A stretch of 64,000 nt of DNA, from positions 744,001-808,000 of the forward strand of contig NZ_CP041656.2 in assembly GCF_007290395.2 (NCBI RefSeq), in the 5' to 3' direction. The notes beneath the pieces were generated by a model. The model saw only the letters and a program-made list of their open reading frames with translations, was not told the DNA's origin and did not search any database. A program made the translations under genes and the position numbers. Shown in pieces: positions 18,701 to 26,381 of this stretch; position 1 is the first letter of the stretch, and every line of letters starts with the position of its first letter. Source of the DNA: Bradyrhizobium cosmicum (GTDB lineage Bacteria > Pseudomonadota > Alphaproteobacteria > Rhizobiales > Xanthobacteraceae).

Positions 18701-18802
18701 ATCGTGGTGATCGGGGGCCTGTTGTCCTCGACGCTGCTGACCCTGATCCTGCTGCCGATCCTGTATCGCCGGTTCGGCGGCACTGCCAAGGCGGCCAGAT
18801 GA
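15728..18802 (+). CDS. CzcA/CusA-family heavy-metal efflux RND pump
   Basis: A 1024-residue inner-membrane proton-driven pump of the HME-RND family. The N-terminus has the family start (VAFALSQRLFVALGVLLL; LPIDAFPDVSPVQVKI). The periplasmic region has DPMGPNQTDTFLVLKP and MISGVRGDVAVKIFG, which resemble CzcA-type pumps for divalent cations more than CusA. In TM4 the proton-relay stretch reads AIAIGMLIDALVVVVEN. The second Asp and the Glu are present, but the position of the first acidic residue of CzcA (DFG) is Ala, as in CusA. The substrate therefore stays open (Zn/Co/Cd/Ni or Cu/Ag). It overlaps the DUF3240 gene by 4 bp (ATGA). Confidence 0.93.
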   Translation: MLQRLVAFALSQRLFVALGVLLLVGAAAVFLPGLPIDAFPDVSPVQVKIIMKAPGLTPEEVEQRITVPIELELLGLPDKKILRSTTKYALADITVDFEDGTDIYWARNQVSERLSNIARDFPEGVSGGLAPITSPLGEMFMFTIDSAELSLAERRTLLDWVIRPALRTVPGVADVNSLGGHVRAFEIVPLADALAARGISSELFRRAIEANSRNDGAGRVNQGEDSSLVRIEGSIRTIDDIRAIVIDTREGVPIRVNDVARVRVGALTRYGAVSSDGHGETVEGLVLGLRGANAGQLVRDVRARLEELQPSLPKGVSINVFYDRSRLVGRAVGTVVRALGEATVLVVVLLLLFLGNWRASLVIALSLPLAIVIALLAMRAVGMSANLMSLGGLAIAIGMLIDALVVVVENIVGNLGKHEPGKGPPLIHIIFRSVCEVLQPVASGVLIIIIVFVPLLTLQGLEGKLFIPVALAIIFALAGSLLLALTVVPVATSFLLKSASHGDPLLIRLAQRVYAPALDWALENERKVVFVALLGLVAAGYAYTQLGKTFMPTMDEGDVIVSVETLPSVNLDESMAINARLQAALMKVPDVAGIVARTGSDELGLDPMGPNQTDTFLVLKPVDERKTRDRTELLQVLRDVLADFPGLSLSFTQPIDMRVQEMISGVRGDVAVKIFGTDIGQLNNIATKLSAILSSIDGAEDVYTTINEGAQYYTVAVNRMEAGRLGLTVDAISNALRTQIEGRIIGTALEDGRRTPILVRGSETTREAPTLLASLPLTLSSGQHVALSQVARIQRVDGPVKIDRENGNRMSVVRANVRGRDMVGFVQAAQQKVTTELPLPKGYRLTWGGQFENQQRAAARLSIVVPVAIGLIFVLLFTTFGSVRHALLVLVNIPFALIGGVFALVSTGEYLSVPASVGFIALLGIAVLNGVVLVSYFNQLRAHGLAEERIVIDGARRRLRPVLMTASITALGLIPLLFATGPGSEIQRPLAIVVIGGLLSSTLLTLILLPILYRRFGGTAKAAR

Positions 18803-19110
18803 CCAGCGAAGCGGTCTGCCTCACCCTGATCGCCGCGCGCCAGCTTCGCGACGAGCTGTTCGACTATCTCAGCGAGCAGACTGATCTGGTGCCGGGTTTT
18901 ACGGCCTCCGATGCCGCGGGACATGGCGCCAACGTGCGGCTGCAGAGCCCGGAGGAACGCGTCAAGGGACATGCCGACCAGGTGCTGGTCCGGATCGTCC
19001 TGCCAAACGCTGCTGCCGAGCGCCTGCTGGAGCGGCTCAAGGTGTCGTTTGCCGGGACCAACCTCGTCTATTGGGTGATGCCGGTGGCGGACTTCGGCAT
19101 CATCGAGTGA
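18799..19110 (+). CDS. DUF3240 family protein, GlnB-like fold predicted
   Basis: A 103-residue cytosolic protein that matches the DUF3240 family by its pattern (LTLIAARQLRDELFDYLSEQ; GFTASDAAGHG; VKGHADQVLVRIVLP; YWVMPVADFG). Members are found beside HME-RND pump genes and are thought to adopt a PII/GlnB-like ferredoxin fold. A role as a small sensor or modulator of the pump is inference. The start ATG overlaps the pump stop by 4 bp, so synthesis is coupled to the pump. No outer-membrane channel gene follows. Confidence 0.8.
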   Translation: MTSEAVCLTLIAARQLRDELFDYLSEQTDLVPGFTASDAAGHGANVRLQSPEERVKGHADQVLVRIVLPNAAAERLLERLKVSFAGTNLVYWVMPVADFGIIE

Positions 19111-19159
19111 TGGCTGGCGGTGCTGCGCGCGCCGGAGCGGTCGGTACGGCCGGGATGTC

Positions 19160-19176
19160 CTCACTCCAGGAGTGAG
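19160..19176. promoter_or_regulatory. 17-bp dyad (CTCACTCC-A-GGAGTGAG)
   Basis: A perfect inverted repeat with 8-bp arms and a single central base lies in the 82-bp gap between the convergent DUF3240 and winged-helix/TPR genes. The one-base loop makes an RNA hairpin poor, but a short bidirectional terminator or a protein-binding dyad are both possible. Confidence 0.3.
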
Positions 19177-19192
19177 CGCACCGACGTGCCTC

Positions 19193-20776
19193 TCACTCGG
19201 GCAAGCCCGCCAGCCGCAAGCCGTTCGCGAGGCTGGCGCGATGCTCCGGACGCCGGATCGGTATCCAGCCATCGAGCCTGGAGATGCGAAACGCAGGATC
19301 GAGCTTGCGCAGATGATCCGCAGCATCCCGCGCCTGCTCCGCTTGTCCGGCGAGCCCGTGACAGGCGGCGATGATCACCGCGACGAACACGAAGCTTGGC
19401 AACTGCCGGAGAGATTGTTCACCCCAGGACAAGGCCAGCTCGAAACGTCCGGCAAACAGATGCGACATCGCCATGCCGGCCTGCATCCGGAACATCTCGG
19501 GATCCAGCGGGCTGAACCGCATGGCACGGGTCAGGAACTCGATTGCAGCTTCGGGATCGCCGCGCTCGGCCCGCAGGAAGCCTCCTAGGAACCAGGCCGC
19601 CGCCAGGTTCGGGTTGAGCAACAGCGCCTTGTCGAGCAGTGCGAGGGCGCCGTCCACGTCGCCGGCGAGATGGGCGAGCGTGTGTCCGGCCCGTGTCAGC
19701 GCGACGGCGTCGTCCTTGCCCAACTCCATCGCCAGACGCGCCAGCCGGATACCCTCGGCGGACTCCCGCGGCTGATCGGTCATCCATCCGTTGATCTTGC
19801 GCCAGCAATGGCACCAGGCCGCCATGGCATGGGCCGAGGCGAACTCGGGATCGAGTGCGATGGCCTTGTGAAACAGCGGCAACGCGTCGTCGATCGCTTC
19901 TCGCGTGCCGCGGTGCAAATGCGGCATGGCGCGCAGATAGTGATCGTAGGCGCTGAGATTGCCGGTCGGTTTCCGCCGGGCGCGCTCGATCTCGGCGCGC
20001 TCGAGCTGGGAGGCGATCGCGCCGACGATGCTGATTGCGATCTGGTCCTGCAGCTCGAAGATGTCATCGAGCGTTCCTTCAAATCTTTCAGCCCATAGGT
20101 GGATGCCTGTCGCGGCGTCCACGAGCTGTCCCGTGATGCGCACCCGGCCTGCGGCGTGACGCACGCTGCCTTCGACGACATAGCGCACGCCGAGCTCGCG
20201 GCCGACCTGCTTCTCGTTCACGGTCCGGCCCTTGTAGGTGAAGCTCGAATTACGGGCGATCACGAACAGCCAGCGGATGCGCGACAGCGCGGTGATGATG
20301 TCTTCCACCACGCCGTCGGCAAAATAATCCTGCCCGGCGTCGCCGCTGAGGTTTCGAAACGGAAGCACCGCAATCGACGGAGAATCCGGCAGCGACAGGA
20401 TCGGTGCGGGGGCTTCGATCGCGATGGCCGACGGTGCAGCCGCCGCGCGCGCGAGCGGCGCGTCCTCCCGGACGTCGCCGACGAAGCGCATCCCCTTGCG
20501 CGACACCGTCCGGATCAGGCGCTGCTCCTTGCCGGTATCACCGAGCGCCTTTCGGACCGCGTTGACGTGGCTCGTCAGCGTCGATTCGGAGACGATCCGG
20601 CCGTCCCAGACGGCCGCCAGCAGATCGTCGCGGCTCACCACCTGGTCCCTGTTGCGAACCAGAAAGAGCAGCAGGTCGAACACCTTTGGCCCGATCGCGA
20701 CGAGCTCGGTGCCGCAGGTCAACTCGCGCCGTTCGGCGTCCAGGCAATAGTTCTCAAACAAGAAACGCAAATCCAC
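19193..20776 (-). CDS. Winged-helix / TolB-like / TPR transcriptional regulator
   Basis: A 527-residue protein. Residues 1-105 form an OmpR/CadC-type winged-helix DNA-binding domain (IGPKVFDLLLFLVRNRDQVV; SESTLTSHVNAVRKALGD). Residues of about 125-250 form a TolB-like domain of the kind seen in FlgO-like and class III cyclase-linked proteins (SIAVLPFRNLSGDAGQDYFA; VVEGSVRHAAGRVRITGQLV). The rest is tetratricopeptide repeats. There is no membrane segment, so unlike CadC it is cytosolic. The start is a GTG. It is divergent from the SDR gene 134 bp away, which makes that plus-strand cluster a candidate target. Confidence 0.85.
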   Translation of the reverse strand: MDLRFLFENYCLDAERRELTCGTELVAIGPKVFDLLLFLVRNRDQVVSRDDLLAAVWDGRIVSESTLTSHVNAVRKALGDTGKEQRLIRTVSRKGMRFVGDVREDAPLARAAAAPSAIAIEAPAPILSLPDSPSIAVLPFRNLSGDAGQDYFADGVVEDIITALSRIRWLFVIARNSSFTYKGRTVNEKQVGRELGVRYVVEGSVRHAAGRVRITGQLVDAATGIHLWAERFEGTLDDIFELQDQIAISIVGAIASQLERAEIERARRKPTGNLSAYDHYLRAMPHLHRGTREAIDDALPLFHKAIALDPEFASAHAMAAWCHCWRKINGWMTDQPRESAEGIRLARLAMELGKDDAVALTRAGHTLAHLAGDVDGALALLDKALLLNPNLAAAWFLGGFLRAERGDPEAAIEFLTRAMRFSPLDPEMFRMQAGMAMSHLFAGRFELALSWGEQSLRQLPSFVFVAVIIAACHGLAGQAEQARDAADHLRKLDPAFRISRLDGWIPIRRPEHRASLANGLRLAGLPE

Positions 20777-20910
20777 GCTCCGCTTGGACGGGAAGCCAAG
20801 GAAAATTGAAGGCTAATTCAGGCCGGGTGCAAGGCTTTCCCGTCCGCATGCGCGCATCCTCGCGTCAGTCACAAGGCCATCGTTGGCCGGAAAAATCGAG
20901 GAAAATCATC

Positions 20911-21660
20911 ATGAAGATCGTCATCATCGGCGGGACCGGCCTGATCGGAGCCAAGCTTGCGGCCGTGCTTTGTGAAAAAGGCCACGATGTCGTTCAGGCC
21001 TCGCCCCGCTCGGGCGTCGACGCCGTCACGGGCGAGGGTCTCGATCGGGCCCTTTCGGGCGCAGACATCGTCGTGGATGTCGCGAACTCACCGTCCTTCG
21101 AGGACCGCGCCGTTCTGGCGTTCTTCGAAACGTCGACGCGCAATCTCCTTGCGGCCGAGGCCGTCGCCAAAGTGCGGCATCACGTCGCGTTGTCCATCGT
21201 CGGGACCGATCGCCTTCCGGAATGCGGCTACTTCCGCGCCAAGCTCGCACAGGAGAATCTGATCCGCAGTTCGACGATTCCCTTCAGCATCCTGCGCGCC
21301 ACCCAGTTCTTCGAATTCATCGGCGGCATCGTCGATTCCTCATCCGACGGCCAGACCGCTCGGCTGTCACCCGCGCTGTTTCAACCGGTGGCCTCGGACG
21401 ATGTCGCAGCCGCGCTGGCCGATGTGACGCTCGCCGATCCCATTAACGGCATGATCGAGCTCGCCGGCCCGGAGCAACTGAGCCTCGACGAATTCGGCCG
21501 CAAATACCTGGCCGCGACCAGGGACCCGCGCAAGGTCGTTGCCGATATCCACGCCCGCTATTTCGGAGCGGAGCTGGACGACCGGTCGCTCACGCCCGGC
21601 AGCAACCCGCGGATTGGCGCCATCCGCTTCGAGGATTGGCTGGGCACGCGTCGCAAGTAG
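20911..21660 (+). CDS. NAD(P)-binding SDR/NmrA-like protein
   Basis: A 249-residue Rossmann-fold protein of the atypical SDR (NmrA/HSCARG-like) group. The dinucleotide motif GGTGLIGAKLAAVL is at residues 8-21, and the later pattern (SILRATQFFEFIGGIVD; SDDVAAALADVTL) fits NAD(P)H-binding quinone-reductase-like or nucleotide-sensing members. There is no classical YxxxK pair at the usual place: the stretch reads CGYFRAKLAQE, which does contain Y and K with YFRAK spacing. I chose the ATG at 20911 with GAGGAAAA upstream. It is first in a plus-strand run of five genes. The substrate is unknown. Confidence 0.85.
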   Translation: MKIVIIGGTGLIGAKLAAVLCEKGHDVVQASPRSGVDAVTGEGLDRALSGADIVVDVANSPSFEDRAVLAFFETSTRNLLAAEAVAKVRHHVALSIVGTDRLPECGYFRAKLAQENLIRSSTIPFSILRATQFFEFIGGIVDSSSDGQTARLSPALFQPVASDDVAAALADVTLADPINGMIELAGPEQLSLDEFGRKYLAATRDPRKVVADIHARYFGAELDDRSLTPGSNPRIGAIRFEDWLGTRRK

Positions 21661-21711
21661 CGCGCGGCCTTCATCACGCCCGTCTGCCGCCGAGCTTGCG
21701 AGCCCATTTCC

Positions 21712-22665
21712 ATGACCAAGCCTGTCTCGCACGATCGCTCGCGGGAGGAGCCGGCGGCCACGTCCGAGCCGCGCCAGGCGTCTCCAGCCGCGGCCGATCG
21801 GCCCCTCGCCGATGCGGAAATGGCCCGCGTGCTCGGGACCGAGCCGTTCCGCATGGCCCTGGACTCCTCCGGCGGCGGGATCGCGCACTGGAGACACGAC
21901 CCGCTGCACGACGTCGTCGCGCCCATGACCCATCATGTGATCATGGCCTACAACGGCGCGGTGCAGCGCATGGAGCGGCGTTCGGGACGGTTTGTCTCGG
22001 CCGGCACGTTTCGTCCCGGGGTCGTGATCATCATTCCGGAGGGCGCGAGCTCCAGATGGGATATTCCAAAACCGGTCGATGTCGTTCAGCTCTATCTTCC
22101 GCACAAGACGCTTATGCGCGTGGCCGATGAAGCCGACACGGCCCGGCCGATCGATCTGCTGGAGCGCACGGCGCATCCCGATCCCATCACGTCCCGGCTG
22201 CTGCTGAGCGCCGCGGATGTGCTGGAAGGCAATGAAACTCTCGACTCGCTTTTCCGGCAGCAACTGACGGACCTTCTGGCGACGCGTCTGCTGGCCGCGC
22301 ATGCCGGCGCGCCGAGCACGGTCCGGCCGGTTGTGGGCGGGCTGGCACCGAAGGTGCTGATGCGCGCTATCGAGCGCCTCCGCTCGGAGAGCGATGCGGA
22401 TGTTTCGCTTGCGACGCTCGCTGCGGACGCTGGCCTCTCGCGCTTCCACTTCTGCCGGGCCTTCAAGGAGAGCACCGGGCTCTCGCCCCATGCCTGGCTG
22501 CGCCAGCACCGGCTCGAGCAGGCGATGCAGATGCTGCGCGAGACCGACGCGTCGGTCGTCACGGTCGCCGCCGCGCTTGGCTACGCCTCCCAGACCGCGT
22601 TCGCCGCTGCATTCAAGCGGCTGACAGGCGAGACTCCGACCGGTTGGCGCCGGCGTGGGCGCTAG
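21712..22665 (+). CDS. AraC family transcriptional regulator
   Basis: A 317-residue regulator. The N-terminal 190 residues form a cupin-like sensing domain (FVSAGTFRPGVVIIIPEGAS). The C-terminal 100 residues hold two helix-turn-helix motifs (VSLATLAADAGLSRFHFCRA; VVTVAAALGYASQTAFAAAF) and the AraC family signature with the typical TGLSPHAWLRQHRLEQAMQM stretch. It starts 51 bp after the SDR gene and is followed by the exported hydrolase, so it probably controls this cluster. The effector is unknown. Confidence 0.92.
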   Translation: MTKPVSHDRSREEPAATSEPRQASPAAADRPLADAEMARVLGTEPFRMALDSSGGGIAHWRHDPLHDVVAPMTHHVIMAYNGAVQRMERRSGRFVSAGTFRPGVVIIIPEGASSRWDIPKPVDVVQLYLPHKTLMRVADEADTARPIDLLERTAHPDPITSRLLLSAADVLEGNETLDSLFRQQLTDLLATRLLAAHAGAPSTVRPVVGGLAPKVLMRAIERLRSESDADVSLATLAADAGLSRFHFCRAFKESTGLSPHAWLRQHRLEQAMQMLRETDASVVTVAAALGYASQTAFAAAFKRLTGETPTGWRRRGR

Positions 22666-22801
22666 AGCGTTTCGTGCGAATTTGAAAATTGGTTCGCCAG
22701 AAGAGCAATCGCTCTGCAATCGCAGCAACGGCGCTGGGGCAGCGGCACATCCGGTTGGCTAGATCAGCAGCATGCCTACGCCAATCACACGGAGAAGAAG
22801 A

Positions 22802-23791
22802 ATGGCCTGGAACGTCCCGCTCAATCAGCTTGCGAACACCTCGCGCCGGAAGGTCCTCGCGACCTCGGTCATGTCTGCGATTTCACTCTCCGTCCGCTCC
22901 TCGACGGCGACCGGCGAGGAATCCAGCCGCTCGACATCCGCCGCTCAATGGATCGATCCGACGACGTCGGTGACGACGAAGGACGGCGTACGGATCTTCT
23001 ACAAGGACTGGGGACCGAAATCCGCCCAGCCGATCGTCTTTCACCACGGCTGGCCGCTTTGCGCCGACGACTGGGACACCCAGATGCTGTACTTCGCCGG
23101 CAAGGGATATCGCGTGATCGCGCACGATCGCCGGGGTCACGGGCGTTCGAGCCAGGTCGGCGACGGCCACGACATGGATCACTATGCGGCCGATGTCGCG
23201 GCGGTCGTCGACCACCTCGACCTCCGCAACGCCATCCATGTCGGACATTCCACCGGTGGCGGCGAAGCCGTACGCTACGTCGCGCGGTACGGCCGTGATC
23301 GCGTGGCCAGGCTGGTGCTGATCAGCGCGGTGCCGCCACTGATGCTGAAGACGGAAGACAATCCCGGCGGCGTGCCGATCGAGGTTCTCGACGATCTGCG
23401 TCGGCAACTCGCCACCAACAGGCCGCGATTCTATTTGGATTTCGCGAGTGGTCCCTTCTATGGCTACAACCGCCCGGGCGCCGCGGCATCGCAGGCAGTG
23501 ATCTGGAACAGGTGGCGCCAGGGCATGATGGGCGGCGCCAAGGCGCACTACGACGGCATCAAGGCTTTCTCGGAGACCGATTTCACAGAGGATCTGAAGA
23601 GCGTCGCGGTGCCGACCCTCGTCCTGCATGGCGACGATGATCAGATCGTGCCGATTGCCGATTCCGCGCCGCTGTCGGCGAAGCTGCTCAGGAACAGCAA
23701 GCTCAAGATTTACCAAGGATTGCCGCACGGCATGTGCACGACCCATGCCGGCGTCGTCAACGCCGAGCTGTCGGCGTTCTTCGCGGCGTGA
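22802..23791 (+). CDS. Exported alpha/beta hydrolase (non-heme haloperoxidase/perhydrolase-like)
   Basis: A 329-residue alpha/beta hydrolase. The nucleophile elbow is GHSTGGGE with S150; the acid lies in HGDDDQIVP (D278-280) and the base is H309 in GLPHGM, so the triad is complete. GHSTGGGE and [12 protein letters not shown] are typical of the chloroperoxidase-like/esterase group. The N-terminus carries a twin-arginine-like motif ([10 protein letters not shown]) followed by a moderately hydrophobic stretch, so Tat export is likely. I chose the ATG at 22802, preceded by GGAGAAGA. The physiological substrate is unknown. It sits between the AraC regulator and an FAD oxidoreductase. Confidence 0.9.
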   Translation: MAWNVPLNQLANTSRRKVLATSVMSAISLSVRSSTATGEESSRSTSAAQWIDPTTSVTTKDGVRIFYKDWGPKSAQPIVFHHGWPLCADDWDTQMLYFAGKGYRVIAHDRRGHGRSSQVGDGHDMDHYAADVAAVVDHLDLRNAIHVGHSTGGGEAVRYVARYGRDRVARLVLISAVPPLMLKTEDNPGGVPIEVLDDLRRQLATNRPRFYLDFASGPFYGYNRPGAAASQAVIWNRWRQGMMGGAKAHYDGIKAFSETDFTEDLKSVAVPTLVLHGDDDQIVPIADSAPLSAKLLRNSKLKIYQGLPHGMCTTHAGVVNAELSAFFAA

Positions 23792-23831
23792 TCGTTCCGC
23801 ATCGATCCGTTCAAATCACAGGAGATATCAC

Positions 23832-25037
23832 ATGCGACTGGTCATCATTGGCGCCGGCTTCGCCGGCATGTACGCCGCACTGTCCGCTGCTCGGCTGCGT
23901 GACATCAAGGGCGCCTCGCCCGATCAGCTCGAGATCGCGCTGGTCGCACCACAGCCGACACTCGTTGTTCGCCCGCGGCTTTACGAGCCAAAGCCCGAGA
24001 CGTTGACGGCGCCACTGCTGGACGTGCTCAAGGCGGTCGATGTCGTCTACGTGCAGGGCGCCGCCGAGACGGTGGATACCAAAGCGCGCGAAGTGGGCAT
24101 TGCGACGCCCGGTGGGAAGCGAACGAAGCTCTCCTATGATCGTCTGGTCGTGGCCACCGGCAGCCGGCTGTTCCGCCCGAACATTCCCGGCCTTGCCGAG
24201 CACGGCTTCAGCGTCGACTCGCTCGACGACGCGATCGCGCTCGACCGGCATCTGCAACATTTGGTGAGCTGGCCGATATCGGACATGCGCGACACCGTCG
24301 TGATCGCGGGCGGCGGATTCACGGGCATCGAGGCGGCAACCGAAATGCCGGCGCGACTCTGCAAGAGCCTGGGCCGTGACGCTAGGCCGCGAATCATCAT
24401 CGTCGAGCGCAACACGGCGATTGCGCCCGACATGGGTGAAGCTGCGCGTCCCGTCATCGCGGATGCGCTGAAGCAGGTCGGCGTGGAGACCCGGCTCGGT
24501 GTCGGCGTCGCTTCGCTCGACAAATCCGGCGTCACCCTGTCCGACGGCGAACGCATCGAGACCGCAACGGTGATCTGGGCCGCGGGCATCCGGGCCGCAC
24601 CGTTGACCGCGCAGATTCCCGGCGAGCGCGACAATTTCGGCCGGCTGCTGGTCGACCGCGATCTGCGCGTGCCCGGTGTGGCCAGTGTCTTCGCCACCGG
24701 CGACGCCGCGCGCGCGGCCTGCGACGATGCCGGCAACTACGCGCTGATGTCGTGCCAGCACGCGACGCGGATGGGCGCCTTTGCCGGCAACAACGCTGCC
24801 GCCGAGCTGCTAGGCGTTCCGACCAGGCCGTATCACCAGAAGGCCTACGTCACCTGCCTCGATCTCGGCGAAGCCGGCGCTCTGTTCACGCGCGGCTGGG
24901 AGCGGAAGGTGGAGATGGTCGGCGATCAGGCGAAGAAGACGAAGCGCGAGATCAACACGGTCTGGATCTATCCGCCGCTCGCCGAACGCGCCGCCGCGCT
25001 GGCGTCGGCCGATCCGGAGCGCGTCACCGATCTCTGA
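23832..25037 (+). CDS. NAD(P)/FAD-dependent oxidoreductase (NDH-2-like)
   Basis: A 401-residue flavoprotein of the pyridine nucleotide-disulphide oxidoreductase superfamily, closest in layout to type II NADH dehydrogenases. The FAD-binding motif is GAGFAGMYA at residues 7-15, the NAD(P)-binding motif is GGGFTGIEAATE, and the second FAD signature is SVFATGDAARA. No redox-active CxxC pair is seen, which fits NDH-2 rather than thioredoxin or disulphide reductases. The ATG at 23832 follows AGGAGATATCAC. It lies 40 bp after the hydrolase gene, so co-transcription is likely. The acceptor is unknown; quinone is a reasonable guess. Confidence 0.88.
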   Translation: MRLVIIGAGFAGMYAALSAARLRDIKGASPDQLEIALVAPQPTLVVRPRLYEPKPETLTAPLLDVLKAVDVVYVQGAAETVDTKAREVGIATPGGKRTKLSYDRLVVATGSRLFRPNIPGLAEHGFSVDSLDDAIALDRHLQHLVSWPISDMRDTVVIAGGGFTGIEAATEMPARLCKSLGRDARPRIIIVERNTAIAPDMGEAARPVIADALKQVGVETRLGVGVASLDKSGVTLSDGERIETATVIWAAGIRAAPLTAQIPGERDNFGRLLVDRDLRVPGVASVFATGDAARAACDDAGNYALMSCQHATRMGAFAGNNAAAELLGVPTRPYHQKAYVTCLDLGEAGALFTRGWERKVEMVGDQAKKTKREINTVWIYPPLAERAAALASADPERVTDL

Positions 25038-25074
25038 ACACATCATCAGCGCCAAGCGCCAGGAGTTCTCAACG

Positions 25075-26031
25075 ATGAATCGAGCCATCCGCAACACCCA
25101 ACAGGAGACGACCATGAATCTGCACGACACCCCGCACCTCGCCGGACCGCAGCCCGAAGAGCTGGTCCCGTCGCGCTACGCCTTGAAAGTCGGCGACATC
25201 GACGTGCTTGTGGTCAGCGACGGCGTGCTGCCGCTCCCGACCCAGATGCTGGGACACAACGCCGCCCCATCCGTCCGCGCCGCCTGGTTGAAGGACATGT
25301 TCCTGCCGCAAGACGCGTTCGACTGGGCTCTGAACGCGGTCGTTGTCCGCAGCGGCGACAGGACCATCCTGATCGACGCAGGCCTGGGGTCTGACCCGGA
25401 CCTGCATTTGCCGAGGGCCGGGCAGTTGATCAGGCGGCTGGAGGCGGCCGGCATCGATCTCTCCTCCGTGACCGACGTGGTGCTGACCCACATGCACATG
25501 GACCACGTCGGCGGCCTGCTCGTCGACGGTGTGAAGGAGCGGCTGCGGCCCGACCTGCAGCTTCACGTCGCGGCCGCGGAGGTCGCGTTCTGGGAGGCGC
25601 CTGATTTCTCCCGCACCGCCATGCCGGAAGGTTTTCCGGACGCGCTGCGGGCGGCGGCCAGGCAGTTCACCAGGATGTACCACAACCAGTTGCGGCAGTT
25701 CGACGAGGAGCACGAGATTGCGCCGGGCGTTGTCGTCCGTCGCACCGGCGGCCACACGCCCGGGCACAGCATTGTCCGCCTGACGTCCGGCGCCGATGCG
25801 CTGACCTTCGCCGGCGACGCCGTCTTTACGGTCGGCTTCGACCACCCTGACTGGTTCAACGGGTTCGAACACGACCCGGAGGAGGCCTCCCGCGTTCGCG
25901 GCCGGCTCTTGCGGGATCTGGCGAAGACCGGCGAGCTGCTGGTCGCCACGCATATGCCGTTCCCGTCGGTCGGGCACGTGGCGCGCGACGGCGACACCTT
26001 TCGCTTCGTGCCGGTGTTCTGGGACTACTGA
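25075..26031 (+). CDS. MBL-fold metallo-hydrolase
   Basis: A 318-residue metallo-beta-lactamase-fold enzyme. The zinc-binding set is present: HMHMDH (residues 139-144), the His in GGHTPGHS, the Asp in FAGDAVF and a late His in ATHMPFPSVGH. The pattern fits the lactonase/methyl-parathion-hydrolase-like branch. No signal peptide is visible, so it should be cytosolic. It starts 37 bp after the FAD oxidoreductase. The ATG at 25075 has AGGAG upstream; a second ATG at 25114 also has AGGAG, so the exact start is open. The substrate is unknown. Confidence 0.88.
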   Translation: MNRAIRNTQQETTMNLHDTPHLAGPQPEELVPSRYALKVGDIDVLVVSDGVLPLPTQMLGHNAAPSVRAAWLKDMFLPQDAFDWALNAVVVRSGDRTILIDAGLGSDPDLHLPRAGQLIRRLEAAGIDLSSVTDVVLTHMHMDHVGGLLVDGVKERLRPDLQLHVAAAEVAFWEAPDFSRTAMPEGFPDALRAAARQFTRMYHNQLRQFDEEHEIAPGVVVRRTGGHTPGHSIVRLTSGADALTFAGDAVFTVGFDHPDWFNGFEHDPEEASRVRGRLLRDLAKTGELLVATHMPFPSVGHVARDGDTFRFVPVFWDY

Positions 26032-26050
26032 TCGCGTGCCGGCTTGGGCG

Positions 26051-26079
26051 CGCGCACTCATCACTGTGATGAGTGCGCG
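26051..26079. terminator. Perfect 29-bp dyad after the MBL-fold gene
   Basis: Two 14-bp arms (CGCGCACTCATCAC and its exact complement) flank one central T, 19 bp after the stop codon. The position fits the end of the plus-strand cluster. No T-run follows (the next bases are TCCCCGC), and a one-base loop is poor for a terminator, so a protein-binding dyad is an alternative. Confidence 0.45.
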
Positions 26080-26104
26080 TCCCCGCTTCGGTTGAAGGAT
26101 ATCG

Positions 26105-26368
26105 GGTCAGGACGAGGCGGCGTTTCGCAAGATGTTCGTTGCGGCTCCGTTCGCGGACCGGCGGGTGGCGGGAAAGCTTCTCGATACGCTGCTGGCGCAT
26201 GCGCAGCCGGCGCGTGAGCGCAATCTACCTCGGCACGACCGACAAGTTTCTTGCCGCGCATCGATCTTACGAGAAGAGAAACTTCAAGGAAGTGCAGAAG
26301 GCGGAATTGCCGGCGTCGCTTCCGGTGATGTCGTCGACTCGAAATTCTATGTTCTGCGCGGCCCGTGA
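26105..26368 (+). pseudogene. Remnant of a GNAT N-acetyltransferase gene
   Basis: Translated pieces of a GNAT C-terminal half are spread over two frames. FRKMFVAAPFADRRVAGKLL is in one frame, then IYLGTTDKFLAAHRSYEKRN and FKEVQKAELPASLPVM are in another, then DSKFYVLRGP returns to the first frame before a TGA at 26366. Together they match the acetyl-CoA-binding and C-terminal part of a small GNAT. The N-terminal half is missing and two frameshifts separate the pieces, so it cannot give a working enzyme. Sequencing error could explain the shifts but not the missing half. An intact GNAT of different sequence lies 1.4 kb downstream. Confidence 0.75.
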
Positions 26369-26381
26369 GGCCCGGTTCCCG

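Noticed and set aside
22666..22801. AGAGCGTTTCGTGCGAATTTG after the AraC gene as a possible intergenic repeat
   Set aside because: It resembles a half of the repeat near chvI but has no second arm, so I do not call it.
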